From: Leucobacter sp. UBA1945
Lineage (GTDB): Bacteria; Actinomycetota; Actinomycetes; Actinomycetales; Microbacteriaceae
Assembly: GCA_002336855.1 (NCBI GenBank)
Contig: DDEV01000076.1
Coordinates: forward strand, 14,143-28,908
Length of the DNA: 14,766 bases
Reading direction: 5' to 3'
Positions within the stretch are counted from its first letter, which is position 1, and each line of letters opens with the position of its first letter. A model generated the notes under the pieces. The model ran no database searches, was not told where the DNA came from, and saw only the letters and a program-made list of their open reading frames with translations. The position numbers and the translations under genes were made by a program. Shown piece by piece: positions 5,973 through 13,722 of the stretch.

Positions 5973-6277
5973 GCCGAGGTGCTCGCGGCGAGCCCGAGCT
6001 CGTCGATCTTGTGTTGCATGTCTGCGTTCGAGGGCTCTACCTGGTGGCTGCCGTCGCGGTACAGAATGACGGGAATGTTGGTGCGCCCGCTGATGTCTCG
6101 GGCCACATCGGCGGCCTCGGGGTCTGCGACAAGGTCGATGTAGCGGTAGTTGGCGCCCGCGGCGTCGAAGACGCGCTTCGCGCGGCGGCAATCACCGCAC
6201 CAGTCGGCACCGAAAATGATGGTCTCTTCGGTCGCGGTGGTCTCTGATGCTGCCTGCGGAGTGCTCTGTTCGTTCAT
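5969..6277 (-). CDS. Glutaredoxin/mycoredoxin-like thiol oxidoreductase
   Basis: 102-residue thioredoxin-fold protein with a redox CGDC motif (C27-C30, in GADWCGDCRRAK) and the cis-proline segment NIPV (67-70). In actinobacteria such glutaredoxin-like proteins can reduce mycothiol-mixed disulfides (mycoredoxins). This is inferred from the family, and the CGDC dipeptide differs from the better-known Mrx1 variant. The first 18 residues are polar and probably disordered. Start ATG (complement 6275-6277) lies 6 nt after a minus-strand TACGCT hexamer with no ribosome site, suggesting a leaderless mRNA. Its stop overlaps the next gene by GTGA. An inositol-derived thiol partner fits the presence of ino1 in the same window, though the genes are not linked in an operon. 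Confidence 0.9.
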   Translation of the reverse strand: MNEQSTPQAASETTATEETIIFGADWCGDCRRAKRVFDAAGANYRYIDLVADPEAADVARDISGRTNIPVILYRDGSHQVEPSNADMQHKIDELGLAASTSA

Positions 6278-6289
6278 GATTCAAGCGTA
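6278..6289 (-). promoter_or_regulatory. Putative -10 (TACGCT) 6 nt before the glutaredoxin ATG
   Basis: On the minus strand TACGCT (6289-6284) is followed by 6 nt and then ATG at 6277. Identical hexamer and spacing occur at the VOC gene (3929-3941). No Shine-Dalgarno and no clear -35 are seen. It would drive the three-gene unit down to SprT. Confidence 0.45.
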
Positions 6290-6316
6290 CGCCGAGCCCC
6301 CGACATTCGTATCCCT

Positions 6317-6342
6317 CGCTGCTACGCTGCGAGCGAGCAGCG
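6317..6342 (-). terminator. Weak stem-loop downstream of the RDD gene
   Basis: CGCTGCT (6317-6323) pairs with AGCAGCG (6336-6342) around a 12-nt loop, or alternatively CGCTGC (6325-6330) with GCAGCG (6337-6342). It lies 25 bp after the RDD stop on the minus strand. There is no T-tract, so terminator function is tentative. Confidence 0.3.
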
Positions 6343-6367
6343 CTGCGAATCAACTTGCTCGGCCCGA

Positions 6368-7228
6368 TCAGCCGGTTCTGACCGCCGCGCTGAGCTGGTT
6401 CACGCGGGCATCGGCGATCTGCAGGGCTCGCGACTCACGCTGCCTCCGCACGAAGAGGATCGCCTGAAGTGCGAGCTCGGGGTGCGCGGGGGGCGCCGGC
6501 GACACAAAGGGCTCGGTCTCGGCGAGCAGCGACGCGGCAACGTGCAGCCGGGCGGCCGGTTCCATCGCGGGCGCATGCGCGAGAAACTGCGTGATTCTGC
6601 GACTGAGCCGGTCTGGCAGCAGTGCGACGTCTGCGAGCTGTGCCCAACCCTCGAATTGGGGCGGCAGCACTGCCGGAGCAATCGCCAGCGGTTTCGTGCG
6701 CACCCGCTGGCAGTACGTGCCCGCGAGCAGGTCACCGAGGCGCTGCGACCGGGGCGAGAACGCCCCCGAGACGATCGCGATGGCACCGAGCGTCATGTAA
6801 GTCTCGAGCACCCCGATCAGGGCGCGAATGATCGAGTGCCGCATGGTGATGGCACCGCCATCGGTGCGCACGACTCTGCCGCCGATCGCGAGCTTGCCGA
6901 GGCTGCGCCCCCGCATGGCGATCTCGATCGTGCAAGGCAGCACCACCAGAGCGATCACGATGGTGACGACCATGAGGATCCTCGAGGTCGCCTCATCAAG
7001 CAACCCAAACTCGCCGGCCCACGAACCCAGCCACCCGAAAAGCAGCAGCACCGCGAACGACACCGCAATATCGATCAGCGCACCGAGCGCCCGAAACACC
7101 ACTCCCACCGGCTGCACATCGATCGCCACGGCCTCGCCCGAGAGCAGCTCGTGCACGGGGTCGACATGCACAGAGCCGTGGGATGCGGCGCGGGGAGGCA
7201 GCGGCACGGGGCGAAACTCGGCAGACAT
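6368..7228 (-). CDS. RDD family membrane protein
   Basis: 286-residue integral membrane protein. The RDD domain shows its conserved charged residues: R46 and D53 in RALGALIDI in the first membrane segment (about 43-70), a second helix (about 83-104), GRSLGKLAIGGRVV (107-120), a third helix (about 133-156) and SQRLGDLLAGT (161-171). A ~110-residue soluble C-terminal tail follows. The function of RDD proteins is largely unknown; some have been linked to ion transport. The ATG (complement 7226-7228) overlaps the ATG of the divergent SpoIIM-family gene and has no ribosome site. A shorter start before the VHELLSGEAV segment (25-34) is possible. RDD and SpoIIM genes accompany MoxR/DUF58 clusters in other actinobacteria, so it is treated as part of that system. 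Confidence 0.87.
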   Translation of the reverse strand: MSAEFRPVPLPPRAASHGSVHVDPVHELLSGEAVAIDVQPVGVVFRALGALIDIAVSFAVLLLFGWLGSWAGEFGLLDEATSRILMVVTIVIALVVLPCTIEIAMRGRSLGKLAIGGRVVRTDGGAITMRHSIIRALIGVLETYMTLGAIAIVSGAFSPRSQRLGDLLAGTYCQRVRTKPLAIAPAVLPPQFEGWAQLADVALLPDRLSRRITQFLAHAPAMEPAARLHVAASLLAETEPFVSPAPPAHPELALQAILFVRRQRESRALQIADARVNQLSAAVRTG

Positions 7229-8240
7229 GACTACAGTTAATCAGGTGGACGCAGATGCGCTGGCCGAGAATCGCCTGCCCGAGTGGCAGCGGCTGAACGA
7301 GCTGAGCCGCAACCCGCACCCGACGGGCGCAGAAGTCGATGAGCTCGTCGCGAGATACCGCTCGGCATCGGCAGACCTTGCCGAGCTCAAGAGCACGGTC
7401 GGCGAATCGCCTCAGGGAGCATATCTTTCGACAGTGTTGGCTGCGGCGAGACTACGACTCACCGGTTCGCCTCAGAACGTGCTGGTGAGGATCGGCGACT
7501 TCTTCGTCTGGCAGCTCCCGGCGGCGCTCTACCGACTGCGCAAGACGACGGCATGGGTCGCGGCCGGCTTTCTTGCGATTGCCACCATCGTCGCGCTCTG
7601 GATCGTATTGAACCCCGCAGTCGTCGACGCCATCTGGGACGCCGAGACGCTGAAAGCCTACGCCGAAGAAGACTTCACCGGGTACTACACCGAGAATCCG
7701 GCGGCGGTGTTCGCCGGAATGGTGTGGACGAACAACGCGTGGATCGCGGTGCAGTGCGTGCTCTTCGGCGTCACCGGCGTCTGGCCGGTGTTCTCGATGG
7801 TGCAGAACGCGATGAACCTCGGCCTGGCAGCGGGCAGCATGGCCGCCTACGGCAACTTCGATGTGATGCTGCTGCACATCTTGCCCCACGGCATGCTCGA
7901 GCTGACCGCGCTCTTCGTCGCTGCGGCCGGCGGCCTGCACCTGTTCTGGGCGTGGGTCGCACCGGGTGAGCGCAGCAGGGCCGAGGCGCTCGCCGCCGGC
8001 GGGCGCTCGCTCGCGACCGTCGCGATCGGCCTGGTGTTCACCCTCGCGCTTGCTGGGCTGGTCGAGGGTTTCGTGACCGGCTGGTGGCTGCCGTGGCCAG
8101 TGAAGATCGCCATCGGCGCAGCGGCCCTCGGCGTGTTTCTCTGGTACATGCTCTTCGTCGGCCGCAGGGCGGCGCGGCACGGCGAGACCGGCGACCTCGT
8201 CGAGTTCGAAGCAGGTACCCCGAAACTGGTGGCAGGCTAA
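7227..8240 (+). CDS. Stage II sporulation protein M (SpoIIM) family membrane protein
   Basis: 337-residue polytopic membrane protein. A soluble N-terminus (1-105) precedes about five to six hydrophobic segments (near 108-128, 172-208, 223-245, 262-284, 293-313). The family hallmark is HILPHGMLELTALFVA (217-232), with the HG..EL pattern. SpoIIM in Bacillus is part of the DMP peptidoglycan machine, but this lineage does not form endospores, so the homologue must do something else; a role with the adjacent MoxR cluster is inferred. ATG 7227 overlaps the start of the divergent RDD gene. The in-frame GTG at 7245 lies 7 nt after TACAGT (7232-7237) and is a plausible leaderless start, 6 residues shorter. 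The stop is 6 bp from the convergent DUF58 stop, with little room for a terminator. Confidence 0.88.
   Translation: MTTVNQVDADALAENRLPEWQRLNELSRNPHPTGAEVDELVARYRSASADLAELKSTVGESPQGAYLSTVLAAARLRLTGSPQNVLVRIGDFFVWQLPAALYRLRKTTAWVAAGFLAIATIVALWIVLNPAVVDAIWDAETLKAYAEEDFTGYYTENPAAVFAGMVWTNNAWIAVQCVLFGVTGVWPVFSMVQNAMNLGLAAGSMAAYGNFDVMLLHILPHGMLELTALFVAAAGGLHLFWAWVAPGERSRAEALAAGGRSLATVAIGLVFTLALAGLVEGFVTGWWLPWPVKIAIGAAALGVFLWYMLFVGRRAARHGETGDLVEFEAGTPKLVAG
7232..7247 (+). promoter_or_regulatory. Putative -10 (TACAGT) and leaderless GTG for SpoIIM-family gene
   Basis: TACAGT (7232-7237) is followed by 7 nt and an in-frame GTG (7245-7247). If this is the true start, the divergent SpoIIM and RDD genes no longer overlap. 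There is no ribosome site for either ATG 7227 or GTG 7245. It is based on spacing only. Confidence 0.35.
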
Positions 8241-8246
8241 CGGGCC

Positions 8247-9554
8247 CTACAATCTCCCCGCTGCCTTGAGCGCCAGGTAGCGGTCGGCGATCTTCTGCGG
8301 CAGGTGCTCGGGGTCGGCGCTGAGCGCTTCGCCACCCGCGCGTTGCACGGCCTCTGCCACCTGAGCTGCCTCTGCAAGGGTGCGTTCGGCCGCGGCCGCG
8401 AGGTAGATCGCCTCGCGGGTCTCAGAGTCGCGCGACAGCCGCTCGAGGTCGCCGTCGCTTGCGGCCGCGACGAGCATTGTGGTGCCGCGGTTCGGCTGCG
8501 GGAGCGCCGAGAGAAACCCACGTGCGCCCTCGAGAGAGTCTTGGGCGGTGAGCACCACGATGAGCGAGGGGCGGGTGGTGACGCTGCGGATCGCCGCGAA
8601 GGCCGCACTCCAGTCGGTGTCGACGAGCCGCGGAAACACGGGAGCCATGGCCGCGCTCATCGCCGCAAGCAAGGGAGCGCCGTCGACGCCCGTGACGCGC
8701 GCCCGCACCGAACGATCGACCATCAGTAGATGCACGTGATCGCCGCCCTGCGAGGCCAACGCGCCGAGCAGCAGCGCCGCCTCGAGAGAAGCATCGAGTC
8801 GGGTCGCGTCGCCCACTCGAGCGGCAGCAGTTCGCCCGGTATCTACGAGGATCACCACGTGCCGATCCCGTTCCGGCCGCCAGGTGCGCAGCATCGTCGT
8901 CGTGCTGCGAGCGGTGGCGCGCCAGTCGATCGAGCGCACATCGTCGCCTCGCACGTACTCGCGCAGTGAGTCGAACTCGGTGCCCTGCCCTCGCACCTGC
9001 ACACTGGTGTTGCCGTCGAGCTCGCGCAGGCGGGCGAGTCGCGACGGCAGATGTTTGCGGGAGCGAAACTCGGGCAGCACGGTGAGGCGCCCCGCGACCT
9101 CGTGCTTTGCCTGCCTTCCGGCGAGGCCGAGCGGGCCGAACGAGCGAACCATCACGAACTCGCTGCGCAGCTCGCCGCGGCGGCGGGGAAGCAGGGTGAA
9201 ACTGACCGCTTTGGCTTCGCCGGGCGGCAACTCGAGCGACGCGCGCGAGGGCGTCGCACCAGCGGTTGGCTGCCAGGCGTCGCGCAGACTGCCGCGCAGC
9301 TGTCGCTCGCCCAGGTTGCGGGCGATCACCGTCGTCTCTGTCGCCTCGAACCGGCGTGCACGCTCTGGGCCTCGCCGCGTGACTTCGAGCCGCCGCGGGT
9401 TCGCGGCGCGCAACACGTCGAGCACGACGAGCACCGCGACGAACAGCAGCCAGGCGGGCAGCACGAACCACGGCGAAGTGCCGAGGGTGCCGAGCAGCAC
9501 GATCGGCAAGACACCGAGACCGGTGAGCAGCACGAGGCGGGCGGTGAAGAACAT
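8247..9554 (-). CDS. DUF58 domain-containing membrane-anchored protein
   Basis: 435-residue protein with two N-terminal transmembrane helices (about 5-25 and 28-48), a beta-rich central region and the DUF58 hallmark GTEFDSLREYVRGDD (191-205) followed by IDWRATAR (209-216). After it comes a von Willebrand A-like domain: VVILVDTGRT (233-242) aligns with a MIDAS loop, but D238 is followed by TGRT rather than a classical DxSxS. DUF58 proteins are regular partners of MoxR AAA+ ATPases and are thought to be clients or adaptors in a membrane-associated complex. A GAGG ribosome site precedes the ATG, and 9 nt separate it from the moxR stop. It is the last gene of the five-gene operon. Confidence 0.92.
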   Translation of the reverse strand: MFFTARLVLLTGLGVLPIVLLGTLGTSPWFVLPAWLLFVAVLVVLDVLRAANPRRLEVTRRGPERARRFEATETTVIARNLGERQLRGSLRDAWQPTAGATPSRASLELPPGEAKAVSFTLLPRRRGELRSEFVMVRSFGPLGLAGRQAKHEVAGRLTVLPEFRSRKHLPSRLARLRELDGNTSVQVRGQGTEFDSLREYVRGDDVRSIDWRATARSTTTMLRTWRPERDRHVVILVDTGRTAAARVGDATRLDASLEAALLLGALASQGGDHVHLLMVDRSVRARVTGVDGAPLLAAMSAAMAPVFPRLVDTDWSAAFAAIRSVTTRPSLIVVLTAQDSLEGARGFLSALPQPNRGTTMLVAAASDGDLERLSRDSETREAIYLAAAAERTLAEAAQVAEAVQRAGGEALSADPEHLPQKIADRYLALKAAGRL

Positions 9555-9563
9555 TGCGCCTCG

Positions 9564-10577
9564 TTAGATCGGAACGACGGTCTGGCGCACGACCGCAGCC
9601 AACACGGTGTCTGCCGAGACGCCCTCCATCTGCGCGTCCGGTCGCAGTGAGATGCGGTGGCGCCAGACGGGGGTCAGCATGGCCTGCACGTGATCTGGGG
9701 TGACGGCTACCGAACCGCTGAGCCAGGCCCAGGCCTTCGCCGCGGCCAGCAGTGCTGCCGAGGCGCGCGGGCTCGCGCCGAGCTCGACCGAAGGCGCCGA
9801 CCTGGTGGCTCGGGCGAGATCGACGATGTAGGCGAGCACATCGTCGGCGACGGCTACCCTTGAGACCGCCTGCTGAGCCGCGAGCAATTCGGCGGGAGTA
9901 GTCACCGCGTGCAGCTCGGTGAGCTCTCTCGGTGAGAAGCCATCGGAGTGGCGGCGCAGCACCTGCAGCTCTGCCGCATGATCTGGCAGATCGACGATCA
10001 GCTTCATCATGAACCGGTCGAGCTGTGCCTCGGGCAGCGTGTAGGTGCCCTCATGCTCGACCGGGTTCTGCGTCGCGGCGACGAGAAAAGGATCGGGCAG
10101 CGCGAGCGTCTGCCCGTCTGCCGAGACCTGGCGCTCCTCCATGGCTTCGAGCAGGGCGGCCTGGGTTTTGGGCGGCGTGCGGTTGATCTCGTCTGCCAGC
10201 AGCACGTTGGTGAACACCGGCCCGCGCCGAAACTCGAACTCGCCTGCCTTCGCATCGTAGATGAGCGAGCCGGTGACGTCTCCGGGCATCAGATCAGGGG
10301 TGAACTGCACGCGTTTGGTGTCGAGCCCAAGCGCGCGCGAGAACGAGCGCACCAGCAGAGTCTTCGCGACGCCCGGAACACCCTCGAGCAGCACGTGGCC
10401 GCGTGCCAACAGCGCCACGAGCAGGCCCGAGATGATGCCGCCCTGGCCGACGACCGCCTTCTCGACCTCCACGCGAATGCGCTGCATCGCGACCCGCAGG
10501 GCTGCATCGTCGGGTGCGTGAGGCTCTGGCGCCGAGTTCGGTGCGAGCATCGAGGGCTCGTTCTCGTGTTGGGTCAC
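9564..10577 (-). CDS. MoxR family AAA+ ATPase
   Basis: 337-residue AAA+ ATPase of the MoxR family, a chaperone-like motor that remodels or inserts cofactors into partner proteins. A disordered ~25-residue N-terminus is followed by VVGQ (42-45), Walker A GVPGVAKT (66-73, with the Ala typical of MoxR before Lys), LMPGDVTGS (96-104), Walker B LLADEINR (126-133), sensor-1 ATQNP (168-172) and the arginine-finger region LDRFMM (186-191). All catalytic positions are intact. The start ATG overlaps the upstream DUF4350 stop by 4 nt (ATGA). From memory the best-characterised positional counterpart is M. tuberculosis moxR2; orthology is inferred from gene order. Confidence 0.94.
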   Translation of the reverse strand: MTQHENEPSMLAPNSAPEPHAPDDAALRVAMQRIRVEVEKAVVGQGGIISGLLVALLARGHVLLEGVPGVAKTLLVRSFSRALGLDTKRVQFTPDLMPGDVTGSLIYDAKAGEFEFRRGPVFTNVLLADEINRTPPKTQAALLEAMEERQVSADGQTLALPDPFLVAATQNPVEHEGTYTLPEAQLDRFMMKLIVDLPDHAAELQVLRRHSDGFSPRELTELHAVTTPAELLAAQQAVSRVAVADDVLAYIVDLARATRSAPSVELGASPRASAALLAAAKAWAWLSGSVAVTPDHVQAMLTPVWRHRISLRPDAQMEGVSADTVLAAVVRQTVVPI

Positions 10578-11839
10578 TGGATCGGCCTTTCGTTGGGGTG
10601 GTCGGTCGGGTCGCTTGTCGACACGGGTGGTGTCGTTGGTTCTGAGGGTGGCAATGGGTCGACGCGGTCGAGGATCGCGCCCAGCGCGCGGGCGAAACTC
10701 GCGAGTTCGGCGTCGTTCGCCGGGAGCGGGCCGGTGAACAGCTGCGAGAGCGCCGGCTCGTGAGGAATCGCGTACGCGATCTGCGCGGGCGTCGCGCGCT
10801 GTGACAGCCCGAGTCTCTTGCCGAGGCGCCGCACCGCCCCGTCGCGCAATGCGGCAGCAGCGTGCGCGCTGTCGCCCGTCTGCGCAGTGAGCCGTGCGCG
10901 CCCGTGCATCGTCTCTGAGGCGCGCACGGTGACGGGCAGGCGCTCTTCGACCAGTGGGCCGAACCTGCGGCCCCGCCAGACGGCAGCCACGATCGCGGTG
11001 ACGACAAGCAGCAGCATGACCGGGGTGACCCAGGTCGGGGTGAGCGCTGCAAGCGTGCCAGCTCGATCTACTTCGAGATCAGCTGCTGACGGCTGGTACC
11101 AGACGACGCGGTCAGTATTGCCGAGTAGGGCGAAGGCGAGTGCCGCATTGCCGTTTTCGGCGAGGTGCGCGTTGTCGAAGAGGGGAGAAGCTTCGAGGAT
11201 CGCGACGTGTGCGCTGCCGCCAGAGCCCGAAACCTTTGCGAATAGCAGTGCGGCCTGCCCGTTGTCATTTGTAAAGCATGTGGTCGCGCCCTCTGCGGGC
11301 TCGAAGAGCACTGCGGCTTCGATCTCACCGACACCGGAGAAGTCATATTCGCGGCAGTCGCCGGTGGACGACTCACTAACGGCCTGGTCAAAAGCGCTCT
11401 CACTGAACTCGCCGAGCGCGAAATCGCGCAGCACCTTCTCGTCGGCGGTCACGAACACCGTGAGCGCGGCGTTCGAAGCGAGCTCGCGCGCGTTCTCGAT
11501 CGCAGCATCGCTCGGTATCAACGGCGACGACATGACCAGCGTTGCGTCTTCACTATTGAGCAGGCGACGCGCCTCGTCTTTGCCGGTCGCGATCTCGAGC
11601 GAGACGCCCTCTGCTTCGAGGATCGCCGAGAGCGCCTTTGCGCCCTCGGGTGAAGCGATTGTCGGGTCGAGCACGGCGCGCTCGTTCGGCCCCTTGCCAC
11701 CCAGCACGACGAGCGCGGCAGCTGCCACGACAAGCAGCATGCTCGCGCCGATCCAACGCAATGCGCGGTTTCTGCGCGGCGGTGACGAGCTTGCGGTGCT
11801 TACCGCGTTGGCCAGACGAGTGTCTGAATGGATCGTCAT
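10574..11839 (-). CDS. DUF4350 domain-containing membrane protein
   Basis: 421-residue protein of the DUF4350 family. A basic N-terminus leads to a transmembrane helix (about 29-47), followed by a ~220-residue extracytoplasmic domain carrying the DUF4350 features (GAKALSAILEAEGV at 66-79, VMSSPLIPS at 102-110, LAENGNAALAFALLG at 226-240). A second helix (about 270-288) leads to a cytoplasmic tail. Extracytoplasmic C162 and C188 could form a disulfide. The C-terminal 25 residues are Pro/Thr/Ser rich. It overlaps DUF4129 upstream and moxR downstream by ATGA, so all are translationally coupled. The function is unknown; context suggests a membrane component of the MoxR system. Confidence 0.88.
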   Translation of the reverse strand: MTIHSDTRLANAVSTASSSPPRRNRALRWIGASMLLVVAAAALVVLGGKGPNERAVLDPTIASPEGAKALSAILEAEGVSLEIATGKDEARRLLNSEDATLVMSSPLIPSDAAIENARELASNAALTVFVTADEKVLRDFALGEFSESAFDQAVSESSTGDCREYDFSGVGEIEAAVLFEPAEGATTCFTNDNGQAALLFAKVSGSGGSAHVAILEASPLFDNAHLAENGNAALAFALLGNTDRVVWYQPSAADLEVDRAGTLAALTPTWVTPVMLLLVVTAIVAAVWRGRRFGPLVEERLPVTVRASETMHGRARLTAQTGDSAHAAAALRDGAVRRLGKRLGLSQRATPAQIAYAIPHEPALSQLFTGPLPANDAELASFARALGAILDRVDPLPPSEPTTPPVSTSDPTDHPNERPIQ

Positions 11840-12504
11840 GCGGGCACCGCGATTCTGGCCAGCGAAATTCGCTCGTCGACAGCGCGGACTGCTTGGTACG
11901 TGGGTTCATCACCGGGCGCTCCGAGATAGCGCACGCCGTCGAACAGCTGAGCAGCGTTGAGCAAAGCCGCCTGTTCGTCGGGAAAGGAATGGCTTGCGGC
12001 TGCCGCGATCGACTGCGCGGTTGCGCCCGGCGCGGGATCGAGCAGTTCGCGCTCGATCAATGACCTGGCGAGCGCGCGGTATCGCTGGGTGACGGCGCCG
12101 CCCCAGTCGCCCGCACGCGCGAGGTCGTCTGCCGCGGCACGAAGCTGAGCCGCGCTGAGCTGATCGTGTTGCCCGAGCAACGCCCCGTGACTCTGCATTC
12201 GGCGCGAGGCGCGGGGCCTGCCCCAGGCAATCACGCCGATGACCAGCAGCGCGATCACTACGGTAGCGATCGTGATGAGCAAGACAAGCCCGCCGGCTCC
12301 GTTGCCAAGGTCTGGGTTCAGGAGCTTGTCGAGAAACTCGAGCACGGCGAGCGATGCGCGGTCGAAGGCGTTCGGTTGCGCGGCAAGATATTCGGGTTTC
12401 GACAGCTCTTGCTCGGCAAGACGCCTCGCCTCTTCTGCGTCGGGCAGCGCGGCGAGACGGGCGAGCACCCCAGGCCGCGCGAGCGTGTCGAAACCGGTGA
12501 TCAC
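11836..12504 (-). CDS. DUF4129 domain-containing membrane protein
   Basis: 222-residue single-pass membrane protein. A ~70-residue N-terminal segment, a transmembrane helix (about 71-94) and a cytoplasmic DUF4129 domain (about 115-215) are seen, with the typical AADDLARAGDWGGAVTQRYR (122-141) and LARSLIERELLDPAPGATA stretches. Start GTG (complement 12502-12504) overlaps the upstream membrane protein stop as GTGA; the frame continues to 12621, but that lies wholly within the upstream gene. DUF4129 proteins occur with transglutaminase-like or MoxR/DUF58 partners in actinobacteria; the biochemical role is unknown. Confidence 0.87.
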   Translation of the reverse strand: MITGFDTLARPGVLARLAALPDAEEARRLAEQELSKPEYLAAQPNAFDRASLAVLEFLDKLLNPDLGNGAGGLVLLITIATVVIALLVIGVIAWGRPRASRRMQSHGALLGQHDQLSAAQLRAAADDLARAGDWGGAVTQRYRALARSLIERELLDPAPGATAQSIAAAASHSFPDEQAALLNAAQLFDGVRYLGAPGDEPTYQAVRAVDERISLARIAVPA

Positions 12505-13658
12505 ATTTGCCCCGTGTAGCCGTACGGCGCTTGCATCTGCGTTTGTGTCTGCGCCGCGGGAATGTGCGGCGGCGCAAACTGCGGCACGACATACGGGTCG
12601 CCGAGCTGCTCGCGCGACCAACCGACGGCCAGGTGCTCGACGAAGCTGCCGAGCGCCTGGTCGAGACCTTCTTTGCGCATGCGCGAGTCGAGGTAGACGA
12701 GACCTGCTGCAGTGTTCTGCGCGATTGATCCCACTGCGCTGATCACGAGCACGAGCAGCTGTGGCACAAGCATCAGGAGGAGCATCGTGATCACAGAGCT
12801 TGGTGAAACTTCGCTGCCTTCCAGGGGATCACCCGTCGGCATGAGCACGGGAATCAGCAGCATCGCGAACAGCTGGGCCACGCCGCTTACCGCGTTCGCG
12901 GCGAAGCCGATAATGACGCCGACGAGGGCGGTTGCGCCGAACGCGACCCAGAACCTGCCCCGCACCAGGTGCCACGAGCGCTTCATCGCCTCACCGATCG
13001 TGCACCGCTCGATGACGAGCACGGTCGGCACGAGCAGCAACTTCGTGCCGATCCAGATGACGAAGAGGGTAAACCCGAGGAGCAGGGCAAGGCCCAGCGC
13101 GATGCCGACTCCGACGCCCACGCCTACCTCGTCAAATGCGACTCCCAAGCCGGCGCCGGCGCCGAGCGCGATTGCGGCGAGAACAATGATTGCGATGCCG
13201 GCCGCGAGCCCGATCATCAGGGTGTAGCCCAGGATGCGCCAGAACACCGGCTTGACCTGTTGCCAGACCTCGGAGAGCTTCGGCTTCTCGCCGAGCACGG
13301 CGATGCGCAGGTTTGCGGCAACCACGCCCTGCACCGCCGCGCCGATGGCGATCGAGAGCATGCTGATCAAGAGGCCAGCGCCGAGGGAGAGCCCCAGGGT
13401 GCCTGCCATGATTGCGTCGTAGTCGGGGTCGCTCGGCGTGAGCGTCTCTAAGCGACTGATGTTGCCCGCGAAGATAAGGGCGAATAGACCGAGTCCCAGT
13501 AGCCCGACGACGAGCTGGGTACATACGCCGAAGCCGAGCAACACCGACGGGTTGTGACGCAGCATTGCAAATGACTTGCCAAGGATCGTGCCGAAGTCGA
13601 GCGGGCGCAGCGGAATGATGCCACGTTTCGGCGCGGGGGTCCAGTGGGGGAAGCTCAT
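12501..13658 (-). CDS. Polytopic membrane protein (glycerophosphodiester phosphodiesterase membrane-domain-like)
   Basis: 385-residue integral membrane protein, first gene of the MoxR operon. About six or more long hydrophobic segments lie at 38-65, 88-115, 140-172, 182-210, 238-262 and a further pair near the C-terminal third. Glycine-rich stretches include GVGVGVGI (179-186). Such proteins are commonly annotated as having a glycerophosphoryl diester phosphodiesterase membrane domain, but no catalytic GDPD domain is present. The C-terminus is a Gln/Pro-rich tail (PPHIPAAQTQTQ and beyond). Start ATG (complement 13656-13658) follows an AAGGA ribosome site; the longer frame to 13739 runs into the rpoB promoter region and is rejected. 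From memory it corresponds by position to M. tuberculosis Rv3689. Confidence 0.8.
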   Translation of the reverse strand: MSFPHWTPAPKRGIIPLRPLDFGTILGKSFAMLRHNPSVLLGFGVCTQLVVGLLGLGLFALIFAGNISRLETLTPSDPDYDAIMAGTLGLSLGAGLLISMLSIAIGAAVQGVVAANLRIAVLGEKPKLSEVWQQVKPVFWRILGYTLMIGLAAGIAIIVLAAIALGAGAGLGVAFDEVGVGVGVGIALGLALLLGFTLFVIWIGTKLLLVPTVLVIERCTIGEAMKRSWHLVRGRFWVAFGATALVGVIIGFAANAVSGVAQLFAMLLIPVLMPTGDPLEGSEVSPSSVITMLLLMLVPQLLVLVISAVGSIAQNTAAGLVYLDSRMRKEGLDQALGSFVEHLAVGWSREQLGDPYVVPQFAPPHIPAAQTQTQMQAPYGYTGQM

Positions 13659-13722
13659 ACCCCCATCCTTGCAGGTCGCTCCGACACTCAATTGCGGGTG
13701 GCTGCGATCCTTGGAGAAAAGC

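Noticed and set aside
6828..7226. Plus-strand extension of the SpoIIM-family gene to 6828
   Set aside because: This stretch is antisense to conserved RDD motifs, and its translation is low-complexity without membrane segments.
7452..8180. 242-codon minus-strand frame opposite SpoIIM
   Set aside because: Its translation is rich in Arg, His, Pro and Glu and mirrors the membrane protein on the other strand; it has no domain or ribosome site.
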